A stretch of DNA of 64,000 nt from NCBI RefSeq assembly GCF_900110485.1, contig NZ_FODY01000023.1, forward strand, positions 1 through 64,000, in the 5' to 3' direction. Origin of the DNA: Propionispora vibrioides (GTDB taxonomy: Bacteria > Bacillota > Negativicutes > Propionisporales > Propionisporaceae). Under the pieces are notes generated by a model, which was not told where the DNA came from, did not search any database, and saw only the letters and a program-made list of their open reading frames with translations. The position numbers and the translations under genes are program-made. This document shows positions 51,806-59,757 of this stretch, piece by piece; the first letter of the stretch is position 1; each line of letters opens with the position of its first letter.

Positions 51806-52780
51806 TTAGGGATTCACAAGATCGGCAGGAATTTCTCCTTTTAGCATGGTAATGATATTGCCCACCACCCGCGTCTTAAGTTCGGTATACGAATCTATCG
51901 AAATGTAGGAAATATGTGGTGTAACCAGGATTTTGTCACAGTGAAGGATGGCTTCATCACCCTTAGGCGGCTCATTGGCAATCACGTCTACGGCAGCGCC
52001 GGCGATGCTGCCGTCCTGGACCGCTTTGATCAGGTCGTCTTCCACCAAAATCCGGCCCCGTGCCGTATTGATGAGATAGGCTGTCGGCTTCATCAGCTTA
52101 AACTCCCGGTAAGCAAGCAACCCTTCGGTTTCCGGAATATAAATGGCGTTTACACTGACAAAATCGGCCTGCGCCAGACCTGCCGCCAATTCTACCTTTT
52201 CCACGCCGCAGGCCGCCATCGTTTCCCGACTCACATACGCATCATGGGCCAGTACTTCCATATGGACGGCTTTTGCCCGGGCGGCCACCACCCGGCCAAT
52301 ACGACCGAACCCGACGATCAGCAGCTGGGAGCCCTTTATTCGACGTACAGGCTTGGCAACCGCCTGCGCGCCCCATAGTCCTTGCGCCATACTGTCGGCA
52401 TAAGTAGTGAGACGCTTATTAAAGTGATAGATGGCAGCCAATACATAGTCGGCAAGATCTTCGGCGCAATAGTTGGATACATTGGTCACTTTTATGCCTC
52501 TGGCCTTTGCCGCCTGGATATCGACCCGGTCAAAACCGCCGCCATATACCGCGATTGCTTTACATTTCGGCATTTTCTCCAGCATAGCTGCCGTAATGTA
52601 GGCATATACCTGACAGATGACGGCGTCCACCTGATCGCCAAACTCGGTCAAATCGGCGGCTATATCATAGGTTGAATATTTTATCGTACAGTTCGCATAG
52701 GCCTTGTTCAGAATTTCTTTCTCTATTTCATAATCAGGCCATTCTTCATCAATGATCCAGATCAACGGATTGCTCGACAT
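51806..52780 (-). CDS. D-2-hydroxyacid dehydrogenase (CtBP-like), copy 2
   Basis: 324 aa. PLIWIIDEEWPDYE start, GFGRIG dinucleotide fold, catalytic Arg in INTARGR, Glu in ANEPP, His in TPHISY. Paralogue of 43799-44767. AGGAGGC precedes ATG; 10 bases after the aconitase-X small subunit, so same operon. Reduction of a 2-oxoacid (or oxidation of the D-hydroxyacid) made or used by aconitase X is plausible. In Acidaminococcus a related dehydrogenase makes (R)-2-hydroxyglutarate from 2-oxoglutarate, which would fit glutamate fermentation. Confidence 0.88.
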   Translation of the reverse strand: MSSNPLIWIIDEEWPDYEIEKEILNKAYANCTIKYSTYDIAADLTEFGDQVDAVICQVYAYITAAMLEKMPKCKAIAVYGGGFDRVDIQAAKARGIKVTNVSNYCAEDLADYVLAAIYHFNKRLTTYADSMAQGLWGAQAVAKPVRRIKGSQLLIVGFGRIGRVVAARAKAVHMEVLAHDAYVSRETMAACGVEKVELAAGLAQADFVSVNAIYIPETEGLLAYREFKLMKPTAYLINTARGRILVEDDLIKAVQDGSIAGAAVDVIANEPPKGDEAILHCDKILVTPHISYISIDSYTELKTRVVGNIITMLKGEIPADLVNP

Positions 52781-52789
52781 AGCTGCCTC

Positions 52790-53200
52790 CTATTTTTGCC
52801 GGACGGTAATCGTCCCTTTATCCGCATCGACTTCGACCCAGTCGCCATTTTGGGCGGCAGTGTAAAAAGCCGTTTCCACACAGTCTACCATTGGCGTTTC
52901 CATGATGATAGCACTGGCCACCAGCGTGGTATCGGGATTTCTAATAATCAACGCTTTCGGTTCGGTGCCTTTCATTTTTAACTGATACAGGCCGTCCGCC
53001 TGCACCACCGAACTGCCTTTCCCGTTAGGAAACACCAGTACTTTACCGGCTATCGACTGTCCCTCCAGGCAGTGATTCTTTTCAATAACAATGCCTGTCT
53101 GAGGATCAACCAGATAGAAGCAAAAATCATCACTGGAGAATAATACCTCTCCCGAAGCCTTGCCTTCGGAAATTTTATGACAGCTAAATACCTGTTCCAC
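52790..53200 (-). CDS. Aconitase X small subunit (DUF126, swivel domain)
   Basis: About 136 aa, DUF126. SGEVLFSSDDFCFYLVDPQTG, GQSIAGKVLVFPNGKGSS and ALIIRNPDTTLVASAI are typical of the small AcnX subunit. The large-subunit stop and this GTG overlap as TAGTG (an in-frame GTG at 53206 is closer to the ribosome site and less likely). It forms the hydro-lyase with the next gene. Confidence 0.9.
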   Translation of the reverse strand: MEQVFSCHKISEGKASGEVLFSSDDFCFYLVDPQTGIVIEKNHCLEGQSIAGKVLVFPNGKGSSVVQADGLYQLKMKGTEPKALIIRNPDTTLVASAIIMETPMVDCVETAFYTAAQNGDWVEVDADKGTITVRQK

Positions 53201-54402
53201 TAGCACTCACCTCTCAATGCAATTTCAACCGATTCTTCCAGGCGGCGAATTACGAAAGACATATCGCGGCGCCGGGTATAGTAGGCACATTTCGGTGAAT
53301 CGGTAACGCCTTTTTTCCCATAAAGGAAATGCCAACAGGGCTGATCCATACAGGTGTCCTGCGCCAAATCGCCACCGGCCGCCTGCAAAATCTCCAGATA
53401 CCCCATTCGCCTGGCCAGTTCGGTTGTCAGCGAGGACGTCATAATCCAGAGAGGAACGGCCAGCTTTTTCCCTTTTACCAGGTTTGCCACTGTAGCCACC
53501 TGATTGATAGTAAAATGCGGACAACCAAAGAGCGCAAAATCGATTTTTCCGCCTTCATCAGTCAAGGCATCGTGCATTTCTTTCAAATCCTGGTTGGTAA
53601 TAGTAACCACTTCCGGCGGTTTGTCACCCTGGAAGGCAGCCTCCAGCGTTTTTGCCTCAGGCGTTACCCCGACAATATGATACAAGGCCACGTTACCGCC
53701 GGTATTAAGCTGTGCTCCCAAATTCATCAACGACTCCGGCTTGGGCTGTAAGGGCAGTCCGCTGAACACAGGGATTTTAAAGCCGGTTTTCTTCGGTGTC
53801 ACATAGCCCAGCAGTTGGTAATCAAAATCACTCTTGATATCGGCCTCCACTTCCACCAGGATTTGCCCCTTGCGATTTTCTTCCAGCAAATAACCATATA
53901 AAGGCGCCACGCCGGTCACGGCAGCACACAGGGCGCTTTGCGCCGCTTCCCGGTTGGTTCTGGCACCATACACCGAATTGATAAACGGCGTGGCGCTGGA
54001 TTCGGAATAGGCGGTAATTTCCCCAAAACGCGGCACATTTTTCTCCAGATAGGGTGTACAGTTGTAAGTCAGTGTAGCACCAATCTTCCGGTAGGCTTCC
54101 CGCGTCCTTTTGATAATAGCTTCATCCTCCGGCGCAATGGTCGTGATCCCCTGAAAATACTCCAGATTAAATCCAGGGTTTACCGTCGGCGAAACCCGGC
54201 AAACCGCCCCACCGGCAACCAGTTTTTCCACAAACCACAAATCAGCCTCCTGATTGCTTAACGCGACATGCGTCCGGGAAACGGGCACCATCCTGTCCGC
54301 ATGATACGCTTCACCAATAGCCACCTGAATTTTCATAGCCAGAGCTGTTCCGGCACCGTATTTGCCGTCCAGCATGGCTTGCTCTTCTTGGGTTAATTTC
54401 AT
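53200..54402 (-). CDS. Aconitase X large (catalytic) subunit
   Basis: About 400 aa, DUF521/AcnX family. ATG 54402 follows GGAGGGG by 6 bases. Conserved Cys in TYNCTPY, the SESSATPFINSVYGART block, FALFGCPH and DTCMDQPCWHF carry probable iron-sulfur ligands. Characterised relatives are cis-3-hydroxy-L-proline dehydratases and mevalonate-5-phosphate dehydratase; separate large and small subunits as here are one known arrangement. Neighbours (deiminase-like and M20 hydrolases, D-2-hydroxyacid dehydrogenase, hut genes) do not match either known role, so the substrate is open. Confidence 0.9.
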   Translation of the reverse strand: MKLTQEEQAMLDGKYGAGTALAMKIQVAIGEAYHADRMVPVSRTHVALSNQEADLWFVEKLVAGGAVCRVSPTVNPGFNLEYFQGITTIAPEDEAIIKRTREAYRKIGATLTYNCTPYLEKNVPRFGEITAYSESSATPFINSVYGARTNREAAQSALCAAVTGVAPLYGYLLEENRKGQILVEVEADIKSDFDYQLLGYVTPKKTGFKIPVFSGLPLQPKPESLMNLGAQLNTGGNVALYHIVGVTPEAKTLEAAFQGDKPPEVVTITNQDLKEMHDALTDEGGKIDFALFGCPHFTINQVATVANLVKGKKLAVPLWIMTSSLTTELARRMGYLEILQAAGGDLAQDTCMDQPCWHFLYGKKGVTDSPKCAYYTRRRDMSFVIRRLEESVEIALRGEC

Positions 54403-54432
54403 CTCGTTCCCCTCCATCTAAAAATTCATTTA

Positions 54433-55761
54433 CTACTCTTCAAATTTATCCATAACCCGTTCAACCGCCTGAAGAATTGCCTGTTCTGTCACGGTAAGCA
54501 GCTTGCCGTCCCTCACACAGACTCTGCCGTCAACCACCACAGAACGAATGGCCGTAGGCTGCATAGAATAGACGATGTTCGGAAGCAGCTGTTCACCGGA
54601 ACGGGAAATCGGGCGCATAGAAAGATCGGCCGTGGAAATTCCAACAAAGTCGGCCTTATGGCCTGTTTGAATGCTGCCAACCGGCAGATCCAGTACCGTA
54701 GCACCGCCGATTGTTCCCATGGCAAACGCCTGCTGGTGAGTCACCGACATGGCGTTTAACGTATTGGCTTTCTGCAGCAGGGCCACCATCCGCATTTCCT
54801 CAAAAACACTGATCCGGTTATTGCTGCAAGCCCCATCGCTGCCCAGGCCGATGCCGACACCGGCCCGCATCATTTGGGGAATGTTGGTAATTCCGTCGGC
54901 CAAGAACATATTGCTGGAAGGGCAATAGGCCAGCCTGCCGCCCTTGACGCCCAGTGTCTCAATCTCGCTGTCACTTAGCCATACACCGTGAATGATGACC
55001 ATATTATCGTCGACAACGCCGATCTTATCTAAAAGCTCAATCGTCCGCAGGCCGTACTTTTGCCGTACTTCCTCCACTTCAAACATTTCCTCGGCCACAT
55101 GAATATGAAACGCTGTGTTCAATTCCTTAGCCAGGCGGTACCCGGCCTGAATCATTTCCAGGGAAGCAGCATGCAAGCTGTGCGGCGCCGGAACGATCGT
55201 TACCATATCCTGATCGGCATACCGGAAAGCCAATTGCCGGGTATGCTCCACAGCCTCGGCAACCGATTCCAAATAACCCTGCGGTGCTCCGTTCCAGTCA
55301 TACATGGTACGGGCCAGGCAGAGGCGGATGCCGATATCCCTAGCTGCCCGGATAACCGCTTCATCGCTTTCCGTGCCGTTATTATGAACATAAAAGAAAT
55401 CACTTACGGTAGTAACACCGCAGCGCAGCATCTCGCCAAAGGCAAACAACGCTCCGGTGTAAATGTCCTCGGTTGTCAAGCGAGGCGAGAACTTATATAA
55501 CGCGTTATCACGCCATTCCAAAAACGGCCGGTCGGCGGCGATGCCGCGCAGCAGGCTTTGAAAAGAATGATTGTGGGCATTCACCGTTCCCGGTACCAGA
55601 ATCATATCTTCCCATACTTCCACAACAGCGTCCCGGTGTTTATCCACCATACTTTGCACCGGCCCAATATCGCTAATGAAAGTATCACTAACCAACACGG
55701 CCATATTTTTCTGAAAGTTATTCTTAACGTAAACATACTCCGGTATATAAAGACGCTTCAT
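54433..55761 (-). CDS. Amidohydrolase (HutF/SAH-deaminase-like), candidate formiminoglutamate deiminase
   Basis: 442 aa, amidohydrolase superfamily with one-metal ligands: NAHNHSFQSLLRG (HxH), HIHVAEEMFE (His), MVIIHGVWL (His) and GLGSDGACSNN (Asp). The overall type is that of S-adenosylhomocysteine/guanine-like deaminases and HutF. Given hutU and hutI downstream, conversion of formiminoglutamate to formylglutamate plus ammonia is a reasonable proposal, but a purine-type deaminase is possible. AAGGAGCTG lies before ATG, which directly follows the M20 stop (TGAATG). Confidence 0.85.
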   Translation of the reverse strand: MKRLYIPEYVYVKNNFQKNMAVLVSDTFISDIGPVQSMVDKHRDAVVEVWEDMILVPGTVNAHNHSFQSLLRGIAADRPFLEWRDNALYKFSPRLTTEDIYTGALFAFGEMLRCGVTTVSDFFYVHNNGTESDEAVIRAARDIGIRLCLARTMYDWNGAPQGYLESVAEAVEHTRQLAFRYADQDMVTIVPAPHSLHAASLEMIQAGYRLAKELNTAFHIHVAEEMFEVEEVRQKYGLRTIELLDKIGVVDDNMVIIHGVWLSDSEIETLGVKGGRLAYCPSSNMFLADGITNIPQMMRAGVGIGLGSDGACSNNRISVFEEMRMVALLQKANTLNAMSVTHQQAFAMGTIGGATVLDLPVGSIQTGHKADFVGISTADLSMRPISRSGEQLLPNIVYSMQPTAIRSVVVDGRVCVRDGKLLTVTEQAILQAVERVMDKFEE

Positions 55762-57063
55762 TCAATTCAGCTCCTTATCGAGAATCAATACAGCCTGTAG
55801 CAGTGCGTTGCCGGCTTTGATAATGTCCCTCATATCCGTTTTCTCTTCCGGGCAATGACTTTTTCCATTAATACTTTGGACAAACAGCATACCGGTTTTA
55901 GTAAAATTGACCATATGAGCCGCATCATGACCGGCCATACTGACCAGACTTACACACGGTTCCTCCAGTTTGCGGAGACTTTTATTCAATACGTCGATAA
56001 TCTGCCGGTCCATGGCCACCGCCGCCTGGTCAAGAATCACTTCCCGCCGGATAACGACCTTTCGCTGTTTCTCAATCTGTTCCGCAATCCGGTCTAATTC
56101 CCTGATAAACTGCTTACTGACCGCGGTTTGCGAGGTTCTAAATTCCAGAATAAGCTCGACCTCACCGGGAACAATATTGGCCGCATTGGGGAATACCTCC
56201 AGTGAACCAATGGTCCCAACCACATCCTCGCTATTACATTGTTTAACGTATTCCTCAAATTCCAGAGAAAAGGCTGACGCCGCCATGAGAGCATCTCGCC
56301 GGTCCGACATAACCGTCGTCCCGGCATGGTTGGCTTCGCCGGTAATAGTGATTTTTTCCCGGTAGATTCCGGTAATATGCGTTACAATTCCCAAGGCCAG
56401 TTGTTTATCAAACAAACGCCGTCCCTGCTCAATATGGCATTCCAAAAAAGCACTGATTTCCCCGGGCCGCAGGCGATCCTCCTCGACCATCTCCAGATCA
56501 CCGCCTGCTTTTGCCACAGCAGCCTGTAGGGAGCTTTGATCAATCTTACTTACTACTTTAATTAAGATATCCTTGCCCAGCTTGCCGGAAATAGTCTTGC
56601 TGCCCAAGGTGGACAGCCCATAGGGATTGGGTTCCTCACCGGCGAAGGAAACCACGGTCAGCGGATGCCGCAGGCTTATACCGTTTTCCTTTACCGTCTG
56701 CAATACCTCGGTGGCCAGTAAAACACCAAGAGCCCCGTCATAAGCCCCGCCATTGGGGACGGTATCATGGTGAGAACCAAGTACAATAGGCGGTAGCGAC
56801 TCACAGCCGGACAAAACTGCCCACATGTTGGCGATAGCATCCATCCTGGTCGAAATACCGATTTCCTTTTCCCACAAAGCCTGCAAAAACTCCCGCGCAT
56901 TTAAATCGGCTTCACTGCCGAAGGGACGGTCAATACCGCCAGTTTCTTGATTAGCGCCGAAAACAGCCAGTGACTTTAAGTTATTTTCCAGCCTACCCGC
57001 ATTAATCTGATAACAGGTCTCCAGTGTTTGCTGATTTCTTATACATGCTTTCAAGTTAATCAC
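55762..57063 (-). CDS. M20-family amidase (N-carbamoyl-amino acid hydrolase / allantoate amidohydrolase type)
   Basis: 433 aa. Di-metal ligands in LGSHHDTVPNGGAYDGALG, the FAGEEPNPYG glutamates and the late SMAGHDAAHM histidine; HIEQG and GEANHAGTT are hallmarks of the HyuC/AllC group, which release ammonia, CO2 or formyl from N-substituted amino acids. In this operon it could hydrolyse N-formyl- or N-formimino-glutamate in place of HutG (inference). GTG start; the upstream site is weak. First structural gene after the RpiR regulator. Confidence 0.88.
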   Translation of the reverse strand: MINLKACIRNQQTLETCYQINAGRLENNLKSLAVFGANQETGGIDRPFGSEADLNAREFLQALWEKEIGISTRMDAIANMWAVLSGCESLPPIVLGSHHDTVPNGGAYDGALGVLLATEVLQTVKENGISLRHPLTVVSFAGEEPNPYGLSTLGSKTISGKLGKDILIKVVSKIDQSSLQAAVAKAGGDLEMVEEDRLRPGEISAFLECHIEQGRRLFDKQLALGIVTHITGIYREKITITGEANHAGTTVMSDRRDALMAASAFSLEFEEYVKQCNSEDVVGTIGSLEVFPNAANIVPGEVELILEFRTSQTAVSKQFIRELDRIAEQIEKQRKVVIRREVILDQAAVAMDRQIIDVLNKSLRKLEEPCVSLVSMAGHDAAHMVNFTKTGMLFVQSINGKSHCPEEKTDMRDIIKAGNALLQAVLILDKELN

Positions 57064-57080
57064 TCATTTCTATCGGGAAA

Positions 57081-57956
57081 TCATTCATCAAATTTCTGAT
57101 AATAAATATTTCTCGTTGCTTCCAGTTTTTCTAAAGCATTTAAGCGCTGGTCCAGACCGCTGATCCGTTTGGCCACATCTCTGAGCAGCAGGTTAAGAAA
57201 AATCATCGGCGTGCTGTAAATATCAAAAATCGAAGAAACCGTAATCGGTACATGGATAATGGGGCTGGCTAGCTGGGAAACCGGCGATATGATGCTGTCG
57301 GTTATTGCAGCAATGGCAAAACCCCGTTCCTTCAGTTCCTGTAACTTTTCAATGAGGATATTAGGATACCGGGGAAATACGATGGAAAAGATCAGGGTCT
57401 TCCCCGGTTTCTCCAGAGCCAGCGTATCCCATTCCGGATGGTGTGGCGTAAGCTGCACAACATTGCTGCGTATTTTATTTAATATGTAGAACGTGTAAGG
57501 CAGCATCGTTGCCGACATCCGGGCCGACAACAGTACAATTTTCTCGGCCGCCACCAGTTGCTGTACCAGTGCGTCATAGGCCTCCTGGCTTAAAATCGAC
57601 TCCAATTCGTCGATATTCTTATGTTCCATGTCCAGTATATTGCGAATCTTATTGTTGTTCCCGTTTTGCGAGATGTACTGCAGCCGCTGCGGTGCGGTAA
57701 TTTCCTCACTGACAAACTTTTGCAGACTCCGCAGAAAATCGTTATAACCCCGGTACCCTAGGGCGCTGCAAAACCGTGAAACACTTCCCTGGCTGATATT
57801 GGCTTCCGCCGCCAATTCCCCGGCAGTCATAAAAATAATACTCATATAGTTTTTTTCAATATAACTCGCCAGTTTCTCATAAGTGGGAGAATCCTGTGAG
57901 ATATCAACCATTTTCTGGATCAGGTTCTGTAATTCTTTAATCCGCGTTACGACCAT
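57081..57956 (-). CDS. RpiR-family transcriptional regulator (HTH + SIS)
   Basis: 291 aa. HTH_6 domain at 1-77 (FMTAGELAAEANISQGSVSRFCSALGYRGYNDF, given in parts: TAGELAAEA, SQGSVSRFC) and a SIS domain at ~125-260 (IVLLSARMSATM, DTLALEKPGKTLIFSIVFPR) that usually binds phosphosugars or amino-acid-derived ligands. AAGGAGG precedes ATG. It is first in the 19-kb minus-strand block and 18 bases before the M20 gene, so it probably controls its own operon. Confidence 0.9.
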   Translation of the reverse strand: MVVTRIKELQNLIQKMVDISQDSPTYEKLASYIEKNYMSIIFMTAGELAAEANISQGSVSRFCSALGYRGYNDFLRSLQKFVSEEITAPQRLQYISQNGNNNKIRNILDMEHKNIDELESILSQEAYDALVQQLVAAEKIVLLSARMSATMLPYTFYILNKIRSNVVQLTPHHPEWDTLALEKPGKTLIFSIVFPRYPNILIEKLQELKERGFAIAAITDSIISPVSQLASPIIHVPITVSSIFDIYSTPMIFLNLLLRDVAKRISGLDQRLNALEKLEATRNIYYQKFDE

Positions 57957-58033
57957 GCTACAGCCTCCTTATGTTAAGTAAGAATGATGAATCCATTCAC
58001 AATCAAATAAATAATAATGACGTCATTCATATT

Positions 58034-58073
58034 GGTGTAAAAAAAATCACTTCAAGCAGATTATTTTTACACC
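58034..58073. promoter_or_regulatory. Inverted repeat upstream of rpiR-type gene
   Basis: GGTGTAAAAAAAATC and GATTATTTTTACACC (one mismatch) 78-117 bases before the regulator ATG; a candidate operator. The 57957-58529 gap otherwise holds two hairpins and a family A repeat, listed separately. Confidence 0.4.
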
Positions 58074-58078
58074 AAAAA

Positions 58079-58112
58079 GGCGCTTAAAAGACCATACGGT
58101 CTTCTAAACGCC
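58079..58112 (-). terminator. Hairpin with T-tail upstream of the RpiR gene
   Basis: GGCGCTTAAAAGACC / GGTCTTCTAAACGCC with an ATAC loop; on the minus strand it is followed by T5. Probably ends transcripts coming from 59561-58530. Confidence 0.65.
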
Positions 58113-58168
58113 CTTGTTCAGAATTACTATGTGATTTTTTGTTTTAAGGAATATGTCCTATAAACAAA

Positions 58169-58204
58169 AATGTCCAAAAATATATTTACATATTTTTGGA
58201 CATC
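58169..58204 (-). terminator. AT-rich palindrome, second possible terminator or operator
   Basis: ATGTCCAAAAATAT-ATTTAC-ATATTTTTGGACAT, perfect 14-bp arms; on the minus strand T5 follows. Could instead be a protein site because of its symmetry. Confidence 0.45.
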
Positions 58205-58340
58205 ATCGTCACAGAATTTATTATTTGCTTATAAACTATCACACTCAATACGCTTTGTCAACCAAGACATAGTATTTTATTGAAATAAGTTCGCTCCAAA
58301 TCATAGTTTTCTAAAAAGTCGGCCAACTGTTGCTTGCTCT

Positions 58341-58495
58341 TACTACCTTCTCAGTCCTAATGTTATAAAATAATGGTTGGTCTATTTCGCAACACACGGC
58401 GAAGATAGTAAGCCTACCGACATGCGGACTGCAACAACGAAGGTTTACAGAAAATAGGCATCAGTATTCACAGAATTAGCGCTGATAAGATATTT
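58341..58495 (+). repeat. Family A3 repeat, diverged copy
   Basis: Aligns end to end with 51558-51719: TACC.TCTCAGTCCTAATG, GCAACAACGAAGG, AGAAAATAGGCATCAGTATTCAC, GCTGATAAG. Its internal hairpin is partly degraded, so it is probably an older copy. Confidence 0.6.
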
Positions 58496-58529
58496 GCCAT
58501 CTGTTTAGAACCGATCAATTCGGGCCTCA

Positions 58530-59561
58530 TCAAGACAGGTTTAGTTTCTTAACGGCCCACTCCGCCATTTTCCTTACCTTAGCATGACTGTTGTTACACG
58601 CAGCGTAAATAGCCTCTTTATACTTTTCCTGATATTCGTTTACCATTGCGTTAATCACATTAACTTTCCACTTCCAGACATCGTCTTTTGTGATATAAAA
58701 AAACTTGGCTGTCAGGATTTGCTGAAGAAGCTCATAATCCATGCTAAGAATTTTTTCCAGGGAAATATGCTCGCTTATTTCCGCTAAGAAAGGAAATTCC
58801 CCTGTTGCTTCCCAGCGGTTTTTATTCATCGGACAAACGTCCTGGCAAGCATCGCATCCATAAATCCAGCCGCCCATTTGAGCATTATACGTTTCTTGCG
58901 GCAGGTCCCGTCCGCCAAAGGTAGTGAGGAAAGAAATACAGGATAATGGGTTCATCGTATACGGTTTTGCTAACGAAGCGGTGGGACAGGCTTTGACGCA
59001 CCGGTTACAATGCTCGGAGCAGGCCTTTACCGTTGGTGTATCGATCAATTCCAGCTCCTGGTCAATCAACCAGGCTTCTAAATGGACCCACGATCCGGAT
59101 TCGGTATAAAAGAAATTATTTCTGCGAACTATGCCAAGCCCGGCTTTTACCGCAGCCCAACGAACCGCCGTGATGCCAAATTTCCGCTTCGCTTCCGTTT
59201 TAAGCCCCATTTTTTGCATAGCTGCTTCAAATTGCAAGCTGGCCTGGTATCCGGCGGTGTGCTCATCTATTCTGCTGTCAAATAAGTAGGCTTTGCCGAC
59301 CAACCCTTGCAGATGATCAGGCATCTGGTATTTTCCGTATTGCTCCACGCAAACAACAACTGATTTTGCCCAGGAATAGGTATCCTGCAAATGAGCAAAG
59401 CCTCTAAAACGTTCGTAGAAGGGTTTGGTCTGCGGCAGATACTCCATCCGTTCATTGAGTTTATCCTCATAACCGGCCATATCCGCTATTTTAATAATGC
59501 CGCACTTTTCATACCCCACAGCCAGTGCCGCACTCTTGATTTGAAATGCTAAGGAGTCCAT
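58530..59561 (-). CDS. Epoxyqueuosine-reductase-like iron-sulfur protein
   Basis: 343 aa with the QueG-type plan: an N-terminal cobalamin-binding-like domain (GITAVRWAAVKAGLGIVRRN, given partly), then two [4Fe-4S] motifs CSEHCNRCVKACP and CDACQDVCPM, then a HEAT-like C-terminus (NSHAKVRKMAEWAVKKL). It is more distant than true QueG, so reductive dehalogenase-like or other corrinoid redox chemistry is possible. Downstream of the flavin oxidoreductase on the same strand, with a family B repeat between them. Confidence 0.8.
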   Translation of the reverse strand: MDSLAFQIKSAALAVGYEKCGIIKIADMAGYEDKLNERMEYLPQTKPFYERFRGFAHLQDTYSWAKSVVVCVEQYGKYQMPDHLQGLVGKAYLFDSRIDEHTAGYQASLQFEAAMQKMGLKTEAKRKFGITAVRWAAVKAGLGIVRRNNFFYTESGSWVHLEAWLIDQELELIDTPTVKACSEHCNRCVKACPTASLAKPYTMNPLSCISFLTTFGGRDLPQETYNAQMGGWIYGCDACQDVCPMNKNRWEATGEFPFLAEISEHISLEKILSMDYELLQQILTAKFFYITKDDVWKWKVNVINAMVNEYQEKYKEAIYAACNNSHAKVRKMAEWAVKKLNLS

Positions 59562-59588
59562 TTCTCTAACACCCTTTCTATTAATACC

Positions 59589-59757
59589 TTAAGGAACCAC
59601 TGATTAATTCACACTGCACATCCTGGCGGATCTTTTCCGTCTGACTGCGTCAGCAAAACCTTGAAATAGGGATCGCTATTCCTGCGGTTTTACTTCCTTA
59701 CCAGCCGAAAAAATCTCTCACCAGGCCGGCAGGCTCATTTAATCAGCGGTTCCTTAA
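59589..59757 (+). repeat. Family B repeat element, copy 2
   Basis: 169 bp with terminal repeats TTAAGGAACC-x-CTGATTAA and complement, TTAA at both outer ends. Core: AAAACCTTGAAATAGGGATC and TTTTACTTCC. The right end overlaps the TAA stop of the oxidoreductase (59754-59756). Confidence 0.8.

Noticed and set aside
58170-58204. Possible CRISPR-like palindrome
   Set aside because: Occurs once, no spaced direct repeats; explained as a terminator or operator.
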